DNA of 9,800 nt from JALYSX01 sp035544315 (GTDB lineage Bacteria; Vulcanimicrobiota; Vulcanimicrobiia; Vulcanimicrobiales; Vulcanimicrobiaceae), in assembly GCA_035544315.1 (NCBI GenBank), contig DATKGB010000009.1, forward strand, positions 1 through 9,800, read 5' to 3'. This document shows, piece by piece, positions 1-6,073 of the stretch; the first letter of the stretch is position 1, and the number at the start of each line of letters is the position of its first letter. A program made the translations under genes and the position numbers. The notes below the pieces were generated by a model. The model did no database searches, was not told the origin of the DNA, and saw only the letters and a program-made list of their open reading frames with translations.

Positions 1-54
1 GGGGATTCTTAGATGTCGATGAAGCGATGTGCGACCACTTGCAGCGCTATACTG

Positions 55-660
55 TCACCACGCTGCGAACCTCACCTTAAACGTATAGTCGCCGACAACG
101 GGCTTGCAGGCCAGCAACGCCGGCACGTAGGTTGCAGCGCGAGCCATCGACAACGCGACCTCATCCAGCCCTGCGTTACCCGACGTTCCGGTAACCGCCG
201 CGTCAAGAACGCTTCCATCGGCATCCACGCGCACCAGCACCGCCGCGATGCCATTGGTGCCTTGCGTTCGTGCGTCCGCGGGGATGTCGGGCGCCGACGG
301 CGCCAAAGCAAGTGCCGCTTTGGCGTTGGGATCGCGGCACGGCGCAACGCTCGATACCGGCGCTGGAGACGGCGTCGGAGCGACGGCGACGTCAGCGCCA
401 GGATGTTTCCCGGGAGGGCCGGCCAGGTGAACGAGCCTGGAGCGGCTATGCCGCGCGTTATGCGCCGGCTGTTTGGGAGGGGATGTCGTTCGCGCGCGAA
501 CCGCCGGTAGTGTCCGCAAGATTTCAACCGAAGAGGCGAGGTGTTCCCGATCGCTGCCGATCGGCAACGGCAAGCGCAACCAGAAGGCCAGCGCAACGTG
601 CAACAACACCGAGATCGCAAGCGCGATGAGGATGATCCGGCGCGAACTGCGTTCCGACAT
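55..660 (-). CDS. TonB-family energy transducer, second copy
   Basis: 201-residue protein with the three-part plan of TonB: a short basic N-terminus and one membrane anchor (about residues 9-28), a Pro/Ala/Ser-rich periplasmic linker (about 50-130), and a C-terminal TonB-like domain (about 133-201). The domain shows the family pattern of a beta strand (VLVRVDADGSV), a helix with ALSMARAATYVPAL, and a closing strand (YTFKVRF). The anchor contains Ser17-x3-His21, the spacing of the functional Ser16/His20 pair of E. coli TonB. Cysteines at 108 and 185 flank the domain, as in the neighbouring tonB. It is the last gene of the cluster, 36 bases after that tonB. The ATG at 660 precedes the anchor directly, but I see no clear ribosome binding site. 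The linker is less regular than in the first copy, so it may serve a different receptor. The family call is firm; the specific role is unknown. Confidence 0.8.
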   Translation of the reverse strand: MSERSSRRIILIALAISVLLHVALAFWLRLPLPIGSDREHLASSVEILRTLPAVRARTTSPPKQPAHNARHSRSRLVHLAGPPGKHPGADVAVAPTPSPAPVSSVAPCRDPNAKAALALAPSAPDIPADARTQGTNGIAAVLVRVDADGSVLDAAVTGTSGNAGLDEVALSMARAATYVPALLACKPVVGDYTFKVRFAAW

Positions 661-696
661 TACCGTCGACCGCGGTGGTTGGCCGGTGCCGGCGGC

Positions 697-1401
697 CTAG
701 TTGGCGGTAAAGTCGGCGCGGAACAGATAGGTTCCACTGGTCGGCACGCAGTTGACGTACTTGGGCGCATATGTCGATTCGCGCGCGACCCGCTTGGCCT
801 CGGTATCGATGGCCATGTTGCCCGACGACGTGTAAATCCGTACGTCGGTCAGTTGTCCGTTGGGTCCGACGGTGACTTGAACGAGCGCCGTAACGCTGCC
901 TAGGCCCAATTCCAACGCCGACTGCGGATAATCCGGGGCCACTTGGGTAATCGCCGTCGCTTCCGCGTATGGCGTCTTGCATACCGCCGGCGGAGCCGTC
1001 GCTGCCGGCGGTGCGGTGCCTTGGCCTTGGGGATTGCCCAACTCGGTGCCCGTCTTGGGCGCGACGTAGGTGTTGGTCGCTGGTCCAGTTGCGCCTTTCG
1101 AGGTCAAGTGCACGACGTTCAACTTCAGCTTGGGCTGCTGCGGCTGCTGCTTCTGCGGCGGCGGCGTTGCCTGCGGCGGCGGCGTCGGCGTGGGCGGCGG
1201 CGTCGGCGGTGGGGTCGGCGGCGGCTTGAGCTTGGCCTTCTTGATGACGTTGACTTTTTCGGTTTGCTGATCCTGAGTGCTGCTCGAGACGTTCGGGAAG
1301 AACATCGCAACGACGCCATGGAGCAGCAACGACAGCACGAACGCAATCGCGACGTAACTGGTGACCCGTTCACCCGTGGTTAGAAAAGGTGACTTTGCCA
1401 T
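697..1401 (-). CDS. tonB: TonB energy transducer
   Basis: 234 residues, close to the 239 of E. coli TonB. TonB spans the inner membrane and periplasm and passes energy from the ExbB-ExbD proton channel to outer-membrane TonB-dependent transporters. Visible parts: a membrane anchor at about 14-34 containing Ser24-x3-His28 (equivalent to the essential E. coli Ser16/His20 pair), a rigid Pro-rich spacer at about 60-90 with PPPT repeats, a Gly/Ala/Pro-rich stretch, and a TonB C-terminal domain at about 152-234. That domain includes APDYPQSALELGL, VQVTVGPNGQLTDV and a terminal YLFRADF strand. Cys141 and Cys218 bracket the domain and could form a disulfide. The ATG lies 3 bases after the exbD stop, so translation is probably coupled. 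A GGAG about 14 bases upstream is further away than usual. The call rests on architecture and on the exbB-exbD-exbD context. Confidence 0.9.
   Translation of the reverse strand: MAKSPFLTTGERVTSYVAIAFVLSLLLHGVVAMFFPNVSSSTQDQQTEKVNVIKKAKLKPPPTPPPTPPPTPTPPPQATPPPQKQQPQQPKLKLNVVHLTSKGATGPATNTYVAPKTGTELGNPQGQGTAPPAATAPPAVCKTPYAEATAITQVAPDYPQSALELGLGSVTALVQVTVGPNGQLTDVRIYTSSGNMAIDTEAKRVARESTYAPKYVNCVPTSGTYLFRADFTAN
1153..1224 (-). repeat. Proline-rich tandem repeat inside tonB
   Basis: This low-complexity GC-rich stretch encodes residues 60-83 of the first TonB. It begins with three near-identical PPPT units and continues with TPPP and PPPQ variants. It forms the rigid periplasm-spanning rod typical of TonB. 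The short GCC/GGC-rich units make it prone to length change by slippage, which would alter the reach of the protein. Confidence 0.75.
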
Positions 1402-1404
1402 CGA

Positions 1405-1827
1405 CTATTGGGTCGCTCCGTTGGGCGTGCCCTCGACGTGGTTGGCCAGGCCGAAGTCGACCAGCCCCGCTTTACGCGCGGCGTCCATGACCCGCAACAC
1501 CGTTCCGTAGGTCGCCGTCGGACTGGCTTTGATAATGACGCTGCGAAAGGCGTGATTGGTTTGGGTTTGGAGGTCGGTGAACGCCGTGTACGTGTCGCCG
1601 ACGGCGACTTCGTTCGACCCGATCTGAATCGAATTCTTATCGCTGATGATCACGACGATCTGCGAAGGGGTCACCTGTAGGCGATTTCTCGCATCGGGCA
1701 GGTTGGGTTCTTTGGTTACCGCTGCGAGAATGATGAAGATGATCAACAACACCAGCAGCACGTCCGTGAAGGGTGTGATGTTGATGGTCGACATCACATC
1801 GTCGTCTTGTCCTACTGAAACAGCCAC
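1405..1827 (-). CDS. exbD: Biopolymer transport protein ExbD (second copy)
   Basis: 140 residues, the normal length for ExbD/TolR. A short cytoplasmic N-terminus with the family signature (DDDVMSTINITPFTDV) leads into one membrane helix at about 20-40, followed by a periplasmic domain. Asp22 at the start of the helix corresponds to the proton-carrying Asp25 of E. coli ExbD. The periplasmic part ends with ATYGTVLRVMDAARKAGLVDFGLA, which matches the usual ExbD fold end. The start is a GTG at 1827. It is preferred over the internal ATG at residue 12 because it keeps the conserved N-terminal signature and has a GGAG six bases upstream. The gene begins 20 bases after the first exbD stop and ends 3 bases before tonB. 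TolR is the alternative family name, but no tolA, tolB or pal is present, so ExbD fits better. Confidence 0.92.
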   Translation of the reverse strand: MAVSVGQDDDVMSTINITPFTDVLLVLLIIFIILAAVTKEPNLPDARNRLQVTPSQIVVIISDKNSIQIGSNEVAVGDTYTAFTDLQTQTNHAFRSVIIKASPTATYGTVLRVMDAARKAGLVDFGLANHVEGTPNGATQ

Positions 1828-1833
1828 GGATTA

Positions 1834-1845
1834 CTCCAACCCTCC
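1834..1845 (-). promoter_or_regulatory. Ribosome binding sites for the second exbD
   Basis: GGAG at 1834-1837 lies six bases before the GTG start of the second exbD, with a second stronger GGAGG at 1841-1845 further upstream. This supports the non-ATG start at 1827. The second motif lies just after the preceding exbD stop codon. Confidence 0.6.
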
Positions 1846-1847
1846 AA

Positions 1848-2258
1848 CTATGAGGTGACGAAGCCGACGTCTTCGAGTCCGGCTTCTTTAGCGGCGTCGA
1901 GAATGCGAATGATGATGCCGTAGGGCGCTTTTGCATCCGCGGTGATGGCGACGTGTTTGCCCGGTTTCTTCTTGGACGCCTGATACATCACGTAATAGAT
2001 CGTCGTTTCGGTGGCGAGCGCGCCGTCGACGGTTATCCGTCCGCGGTTGTTGACCATGACGTCGATTTCGACCGGTGGATGGATCGGATTGACCGGCGAC
2101 GGATTGGTTTTCGAAAGTTCTTTTTCGAAGCCCGGAGGCGTAACGATCGCCGCCAGAATCATGAAGATGATCAGCAGGACCAGCAGCACGTCGGTGAACG
2201 GCGTGATGTTGATCTCGGCCATCACTTCTTCGTCTTGTTTTGCCGATAGCAGGGCCAC
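1848..2258 (-). CDS. exbD: Biopolymer transport protein ExbD (first copy)
   Basis: 136 residues with the classic ExbD layout: the N-terminal signature QDEEVMAEINITPFTDV, one membrane helix at about 21-40 (LLVLLIIFMILAAIV), and a periplasmic domain ending in APYGIIIRILDAAKEAGLEDVGFVT. Asp23 is the expected proton-carrying residue. ExbD works in the ExbB-ExbD inner-membrane motor that uses the proton gradient to energise TonB. The start is a GTG at 2258 with AGAGG six bases upstream (2265-2269). The gene starts 18 bases after the exbB stop. It differs clearly from the second exbD in the periplasmic part (for example GFEKELSKTNPSP here against PNLPDARNRLQV there), so the pair is an old duplication or a heteromeric pair rather than a recent copy. 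Confidence 0.93.
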   Translation of the reverse strand: MALLSAKQDEEVMAEINITPFTDVLLVLLIIFMILAAIVTPPGFEKELSKTNPSPVNPIHPPVEIDVMVNNRGRITVDGALATETTIYYVMYQASKKKPGKHVAITADAKAPYGIIIRILDAAKEAGLEDVGFVTS

Positions 2259-2264
2259 TGCGAA

Positions 2265-2269
2265 CCTCT
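2265..2269 (-). promoter_or_regulatory. Ribosome binding site for the first exbD
   Basis: AGAGG on the minus strand sits six bases before the GTG at 2258 and decides this non-ATG start. It falls in the 18-base gap after the exbB stop codon. Confidence 0.6.
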
Positions 2270-2276
2270 TGTCGGG

Positions 2277-2966
2277 TTACTTGGCGGTGCCGGTGGGCTT
2301 GTACAGTTCGGTCGGGATCGGCGATCCGGTATTGTGGAAGTGCAACATCTCCGCGAGTTGGTTGGCCGCGACGATCATCTCTTGGTTCTTACCCTTGATG
2401 CGCGTCTTGAAGAAGTTGAAGAAAATAACGGCGACGATAGCAACGACCAGACCGCCAAGCGTCGTCCATAGCGCTTCGGAGACGCCCTGCGAGACGACCG
2501 CCGGCGAGGCGTTGCCCTTAAGCGCGATCTGTTCGAACGCGTGAATGATGCCGAGCACGGTACCGGCTAATCCGACGAACGGAGCGATAACCGCGATCGT
2601 ACCGATGATGCCGAGGTTGCGCTCCAGAGCGTTAAGGTGTTCCATCAACGCGATCGAGAGGGCGTCGGTGATATCGGCACGATTCTTCTCCCCGCGCTGA
2701 AGCCCGAACTCCAGGATGCGCGGCAGCATGCCCTTATTGGCCTGGCAAACCTTAATGGCGCCGGGCAAATCGTCGGCAGAGATCTTTTGGCCGATCTGCC
2801 GGAGCAGATCCTTGGTGTCGCCGCTTTGCTGCGAAAAGAACACCAGCCGCTCGATCACGATGGCGATCACGGTGACTGAAAGAAGGAGCAGGATCCACAT
2901 GTCGGGACCCGTCTTGTGCATGAATGCGAGAAAACTACCAAACACTCTCTTCTCGACCCCTCCCAT
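2277..2966 (-). CDS. exbB: MotA/TolQ/ExbB-family proton channel protein ExbB
   Basis: About 229 residues. ExbB forms the pentameric inner-membrane channel around the ExbD helices and uses proton flow to energise TonB. Visible parts: a membrane helix at about 24-44 after the family-typical FMHKTGPDMWILLLLS, a long cytoplasmic region at about 45-117, and a second helix at about 118-141 with the hallmark PFVGLAGTVLGI (Thr136 matching E. coli Thr148). EALWTTLGGLVVAI then leads into a third helix at about 166-186. It heads the run exbB-exbD-exbD-tonB-tonB. The start is uncertain. The open frame extends to 3032, but that part reads as non-coding. The ATG at 2966 lacks a Shine-Dalgarno site, whereas a GTG at 2945 has GGAGGGG about 11 bases upstream. 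An ATG at 2921 would remove the conserved HKTG lead-in. TolQ is the alternative name, but the tonB neighbours favour ExbB. Confidence 0.92.
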   Translation of the reverse strand: MGGVEKRVFGSFLAFMHKTGPDMWILLLLSVTVIAIVIERLVFFSQQSGDTKDLLRQIGQKISADDLPGAIKVCQANKGMLPRILEFGLQRGEKNRADITDALSIALMEHLNALERNLGIIGTIAVIAPFVGLAGTVLGIIHAFEQIALKGNASPAVVSQGVSEALWTTLGGLVVAIVAVIFFNFFKTRIKGKNQEMIVAANQLAEMLHFHNTGSPIPTELYKPTGTAK

Positions 2967-3056
2967 TACGGGAACGTAAAGTGCGCTAGACCAGGTAGAC
3001 CGGGGCGACCCCCCGCCGTGAAGGCCGACCATTGGCCCCCTTCGTGGAAAATCCTG

Positions 3057-3085
3057 GTACGCTGTGGACCCCGTCCCCCGCGTAC
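3057..3085 (-). terminator. Possible hairpin terminator after the TPR gene
   Basis: GTACGC and its exact complement GCGTAC pair across 3080-3085 and 3057-3062. An inner GGAC/GTCC pair nests between them, giving a two-part stem with small internal bulges. It starts on the last base of the TPR gene stop codon. The run after it on the minus strand is only GATTTTCC, so it is weak as an intrinsic terminator. It could instead be a partial terminator or an mRNA-processing site separating this gene from exbB. Confidence 0.35.
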
Positions 3086-4407
3086 TAGCTCAGATTGGTT
3101 TTGACAAACGATTCGATCTTGAAAAGCAACGCGCTGTTGCCCTCGGCTGTGGCGGATTGTTCGGCCTTGGTACAGGCGGCGATTGCCTGCTTCTTAACAT
3201 CGTCCTTGTGATTGGTCGCCCACTGGCCCGTGAGCGCGACGCCCTCGGCGAAGTTCGCCAACGCATCGTCGGGCTTGACGGCAAGCGCCTTGTCCGCATA
3301 TGCCTTGACCTTGTCGTAGTCGGGCTTCTGCTCATTCGCTAAGGCTAACGAAGCTTGCGCGTATGCCGTGACTTGAACTTGCGAATCTCCGTTTTGGGCG
3401 GCTAGATCGAAGTTCTTGATAGCGTCGTCGTTGTTCTTGGCCGTCAGGTCCGCGAACGCCGCATTGAGGTACTGGTCGCCAATGACGCGCTGGGGCAGCG
3501 TCGAGGTCGGATCGAGCTGTTTGATCTCCGCACCGATGGTTTGTTCGCCGCCGGTGTCGCCCTGCGCCGCGTAAGCTTGCAGCAGCACCGTGTCGAGATT
3601 GACCTTCGACTTGACGTTGGTACCCTTGTCGGCAAAAGCAAGCTCGCGTGCCTTCTTGAGGTTGGTGACCGCCGACGCCGAATCTTTAGCAGCCAGTTGC
3701 GCGACGCCCAGTGCATACAGCGAATTGGCTCCACCGTCCAGCTCCAGCGCCTTCTGACCGTATCCGACCGCCGTCGCCGGATCGGTGGGCGCAAGGCCTA
3801 CCGCCGCGGACGAAAACGCGTGCGCTGCCACCGCTTTGTACTTCGCGTCGACGGTACCGGCGCGCGAAAATGCAGCAGCCGAACCAGTATAATCATTAGC
3901 GTAGAAATCGGCAACGCCCAACAGCGAGCGCACCTTCGAATCGCCCGGATTGGACAACAGGTATTTGCTTGCCAAGGTTTTGGCGCCGGCATAGTCGCCG
4001 ACACGAACCAAGCGCTGGATTTGCGCCGTCGGCGAGTTACTCGTCGAGCCCATATCGGCGACCGATACCGACGAAGCCGTGAAGATCAGCGTATAGTCGT
4101 AGAACCAAATCGTCGGCCTGCCGTTACGCATCGCCGGACGATAGGTCGACGACTGCGCGATCTGCATCGCCGCTTGATTGTCGCCGGGATTGGTCGAACG
4201 GATCACGTGCGTGGCTCGATGCGAACCGTCAGGATTGACGAGCACCTGAACGACGACGCGGCCTTTGCCGGCGATCGGCGCGCTCGCCGTGCCCTTGATC
4301 TTCAGCGTAGGAGCTACCAAAGTAGTTGGCGCGGCGTACGTGCCCAGCGGCGCGAGCGCAAACGTAAGCGTCGCCAGCGCAATGGTGATCCGAGAACGAC
4401 GATTCAT
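3085..4407 (-). CDS. Exported protein: TonB C-terminal-like domain plus TPR-like repeats
   Basis: 440 residues. A Sec-type signal peptide is clear: basic MNRRSR, a hydrophobic core, and probable cleavage after TYAA near residue 25. Residues about 38-112 resemble a TonB C-terminal domain: VVVQVLVNPDGSHRATHVI, then AAMQIAQSSTYRPAMRNG, then a closing YDYTLIFTAS strand. From about 123 to 435 the protein is Ala-rich and helical, with TPR-like helix pairs such as AKTLASKYLLSNPGDSKVRSLLGVADFYANDYTGSAAAFSRA and the segment ending ADKALAVKPDDALANFAEGVAL. There is no membrane anchor after the signal peptide, so it is probably periplasmic and cannot act as a normal TonB. Its position just upstream of exbB suggests a role with the TonB motor, perhaps as a scaffold or partner-binding protein; that is inference. 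The ATG at 4407 has an excellent ribosome site (GAGG, six bases upstream). It lies 44 bases after the DAHP synthase gene. Confidence 0.82.
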   Translation of the reverse strand: MNRRSRITIALATLTFALAPLGTYAAPTTLVAPTLKIKGTASAPIAGKGRVVVQVLVNPDGSHRATHVIRSTNPGDNQAAMQIAQSSTYRPAMRNGRPTIWFYDYTLIFTASSVSVADMGSTSNSPTAQIQRLVRVGDYAGAKTLASKYLLSNPGDSKVRSLLGVADFYANDYTGSAAAFSRAGTVDAKYKAVAAHAFSSAAVGLAPTDPATAVGYGQKALELDGGANSLYALGVAQLAAKDSASAVTNLKKARELAFADKGTNVKSKVNLDTVLLQAYAAQGDTGGEQTIGAEIKQLDPTSTLPQRVIGDQYLNAAFADLTAKNNDDAIKNFDLAAQNGDSQVQVTAYAQASLALANEQKPDYDKVKAYADKALAVKPDDALANFAEGVALTGQWATNHKDDVKKQAIAACTKAEQSATAEGNSALLFKIESFVKTNLS

Positions 4408-4413
4408 TTGTTA

Positions 4414-4417
4414 CCTC
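4414..4417 (-). promoter_or_regulatory. Ribosome binding site for the TPR gene
   Basis: GAGG is followed by six bases and the ATG at 4407. It fixes the start immediately before the signal peptide. The 44-base gap holding it shows no convincing promoter, so transcription may continue from aroF. Confidence 0.6.
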
Positions 4418-4451
4418 GTGAAAAACTATTCATTCCGTCGAAGAACGTCGG

Positions 4452-5321
4452 CTAAACCCCAAACGGCGCGCCCACTTCAGGTAGTGAGCGACCGACCGCT
4501 CGGACGACGCCCGCCAACTGCGCCATCAAGCCAGCGAACCCCTTGAAGTCCAGCGATTGCGGGCCGTCGGAAACGGCGTGGGCGGGATCGGGGTGAACTT
4601 CTATCAGCAAACCGTCGGCGCCGGCCGCGACCGCCGCTAACGCCATCGGTTCGACCAAGCGCGCCACCCCGGTGCCGTGTGACGGATCGACGAGCATCGG
4701 GAGGTGCGTCAGCTCGGCGAGCAGCGGTACGACGGCCAGATCCAGCACGTTGCGAGTCGACGGATCGAACGAGCGTACGCCCCGCTCACATAAGACGATC
4801 TTGGGGTTGCCGGCTAGGGCCAGGTATTCGGCGGCCATCAGCCACTCTTGCACGGTAGCCGCCAAACCGCGCTTGAGCAGCGTCGGCCTGCCAGACTGTC
4901 CGACCGCGCGCAAGAGCGAAAAATTCTGCATATTCCGCGCGCCGATCTGCAGCATGTCGGCGTACTCGCACACCATCGGGACGTCGCGCGGGTCGAGCAC
5001 TTCGGTCACGACCGCCAGGCCGTGGCGATCGGCCGCGGCACGCAGCAGCTCGAGGCCGGCCAGACCCAGGCCTTGGAAAGCGTATGGCGACGTTCGCGGC
5101 TTGAAGGCGCCGCCGCGCAGGACGTTGGCGCCGGCAGCGGCGACGGCCGCCGCCGTGGCATCGATCTGCTCGGCCGATTCCACCGCGCAGGGGCCCGCGC
5201 AGATCGCCAGACGCTCGCCCCCGAATGTGACGCCGTTGGACAACTCGACCACGGTGCGCTCGCCTTGGGCTTGGCGACCCACAAGTTTGTAGTCGCGGGC
5301 GAGGTCGTCGAGTCGATCCAC
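4452..5321 (-). CDS. aroF: 3-deoxy-7-phosphoheptulonate (DAHP) synthase
   Basis: 289 residues. It catalyses the first step of the shikimate pathway, condensing phosphoenolpyruvate and erythrose 4-phosphate to DAHP. It belongs to the class I beta / KDO8P-synthase-like group, as in Thermotoga maritima. Motifs in order: AGPCAVES (42-49), RGGAFKPRTSPYAFQGLG (69-86), IGARNMQNF (126-134), LKRG (149-152), CERGVRSFD (178-186), DPSHGTG (212-218) and EVHPDPAHAVSDGPQSLD (241-258). The metal ligands Cys45, His215, Glu241 and Asp252 all sit at one constant offset from T. maritima Cys102, His272, Glu298 and Asp309 as I recall them. The N-terminal ferredoxin-like regulatory domain of that enzyme is absent; the protein begins at the linker (YKLVGRQ). 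The start is a GTG at 5321, only 8 bases after the pseudouridine synthase stop codon, with at most a weak GGGA upstream. It is probably cotranscribed with rho and rluB. Confidence 0.93.
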   Translation of the reverse strand: MDRLDDLARDYKLVGRQAQGERTVVELSNGVTFGGERLAICAGPCAVESAEQIDATAAAVAAAGANVLRGGAFKPRTSPYAFQGLGLAGLELLRAAADRHGLAVVTEVLDPRDVPMVCEYADMLQIGARNMQNFSLLRAVGQSGRPTLLKRGLAATVQEWLMAAEYLALAGNPKIVLCERGVRSFDPSTRNVLDLAVVPLLAELTHLPMLVDPSHGTGVARLVEPMALAAVAAGADGLLIEVHPDPAHAVSDGPQSLDFKGFAGLMAQLAGVVRAVGRSLPEVGAPFGV

Positions 5322-5329
5322 GGCGCGAA

Positions 5330-6043
5330 CTATTCCCGAACCGGCGCCCGCAGGGCCTGCACTTCCCGCTGCGTCAACGGGCGAAGGCCGCCGGGCGGCA
5401 GATCGCTCAGGCTCAGCGGGCCGAAATGCGTTCGCGAGAGGGTGACGACCGGATGACCCAACGATTCGAACATCACGCGAACTTGCCGGTTGCGGCCTTC
5501 GTGAATGGTCAGGTCGACGATCGTACCTTCGCGCCGCGTTGCGACGATGCGCAATTGCGCGCCGGCCGCGCGAAACTCGTCCGTCCGGACGCCCGCCAGC
5601 AAGGCCTTGACGTCATCGGGCGCCAGCTTCCCGCGAACCGTCGCGCGGTACGTTTTCTCGACGCCGAAACGCGGATGCGTCAAGCGATGCGCGAGATCGC
5701 CGTCGTCGGTCAGCAATAATAATCCCGACGTGTCGTAGTCCAGCCGACCGACCGGAACCACGCGCGGCATCGTCTTGGGAAGCAGGTCGGCGATCGTACG
5801 GCGACCCTCGGGATCGCGCATGGTCGTCATCACGGCCAGCGGTTTATTCAGCATGACGTAGGTGAATTCGCGCGCCGGCTGCACTCGCTTACCGTCGACT
5901 TCGACCACGCTGTCGTCGGCAACGGTCGTGCCGAGTTCGCGCACCATCGTCCCGTCGATACGAACTTTGCCGGCAACGATCAGCTCTTCGGCGGCACGCC
6001 GCGAAGCCACGCCGGCATGCGCGAGATATTTATTGAGTCTCAT
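5330..6043 (-). CDS. rluB: RsuA/RluB-family rRNA pseudouridine synthase
   Basis: 237 residues. Enzymes of this family isomerise a specific uridine of ribosomal RNA to pseudouridine in the cytoplasm. An N-terminal S4 RNA-binding domain (about 1-48) opens with MRLNKYLAHAGVASRRAAEELI. The catalytic domain (about 60-228) has MLNKPLAVMTT, the signature GRLDYDTSGLLLLTDDG with catalytic Asp102, EKTYRATVRG, and the C-terminal EGRNRQVRVMFESLGHPVVTLSRTHFGPL. The last of these is the mark of the RsuA/RluB/RluE/RluF branch. The size and S4 domain fit RluB (23S rRNA) or RsuA (16S rRNA); I favour RluB because of its wide spread outside Proteobacteria, but the sequence alone does not settle the target. The ATG at 6043 has no clear ribosome site. 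The gene starts 30 bases after the rho stop and ends 8 bases before aroF, so cotranscription is likely. Confidence 0.92.
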   Translation of the reverse strand: MRLNKYLAHAGVASRRAAEELIVAGKVRIDGTMVRELGTTVADDSVVEVDGKRVQPAREFTYVMLNKPLAVMTTMRDPEGRRTIADLLPKTMPRVVPVGRLDYDTSGLLLLTDDGDLAHRLTHPRFGVEKTYRATVRGKLAPDDVKALLAGVRTDEFRAAGAQLRIVATRREGTIVDLTIHEGRNRQVRVMFESLGHPVVTLSRTHFGPLSLSDLPPGGLRPLTQREVQALRAPVRE

Positions 6044-6073
6044 GCCCGTCGGCAGTAGGTGTCGGCCGGGCGA

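Noticed and set aside
1..54. Possible next gene start or terminator beyond the last tonB-like gene
   Set aside because: There is no start codon with a ribosome site on the minus strand and no stem followed by a T run in these 54 bases.
1153..1224. GC-rich short tandem repeat considered as a CRISPR or structural DNA repeat
   Set aside because: It is fully explained as the coding sequence of the TonB proline-rich rod, with no spacers or palindromic units.
2987..3015. Short repeats upstream of exbB (TAGACC twice; CGGGG/CCCCG inverted pair)
   Set aside because: They are too short for a GC-rich background and not placed around a recognisable promoter or T run.
2967..3032. Upstream extension of exbB to a start at 3032
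   Set aside because: The added residues are Gly/Pro/Ser-rich with no family resemblance, and the conserved N-terminus of ExbB begins near FMHKTGPDMW.
3541..4455. Plus-strand open frame of 304 codons opposite the TPR gene
   Set aside because: It is Arg-rich shadow translation with no domain signature, while the opposite strand has a signal peptide, a strong ribosome site and a clear domain order.
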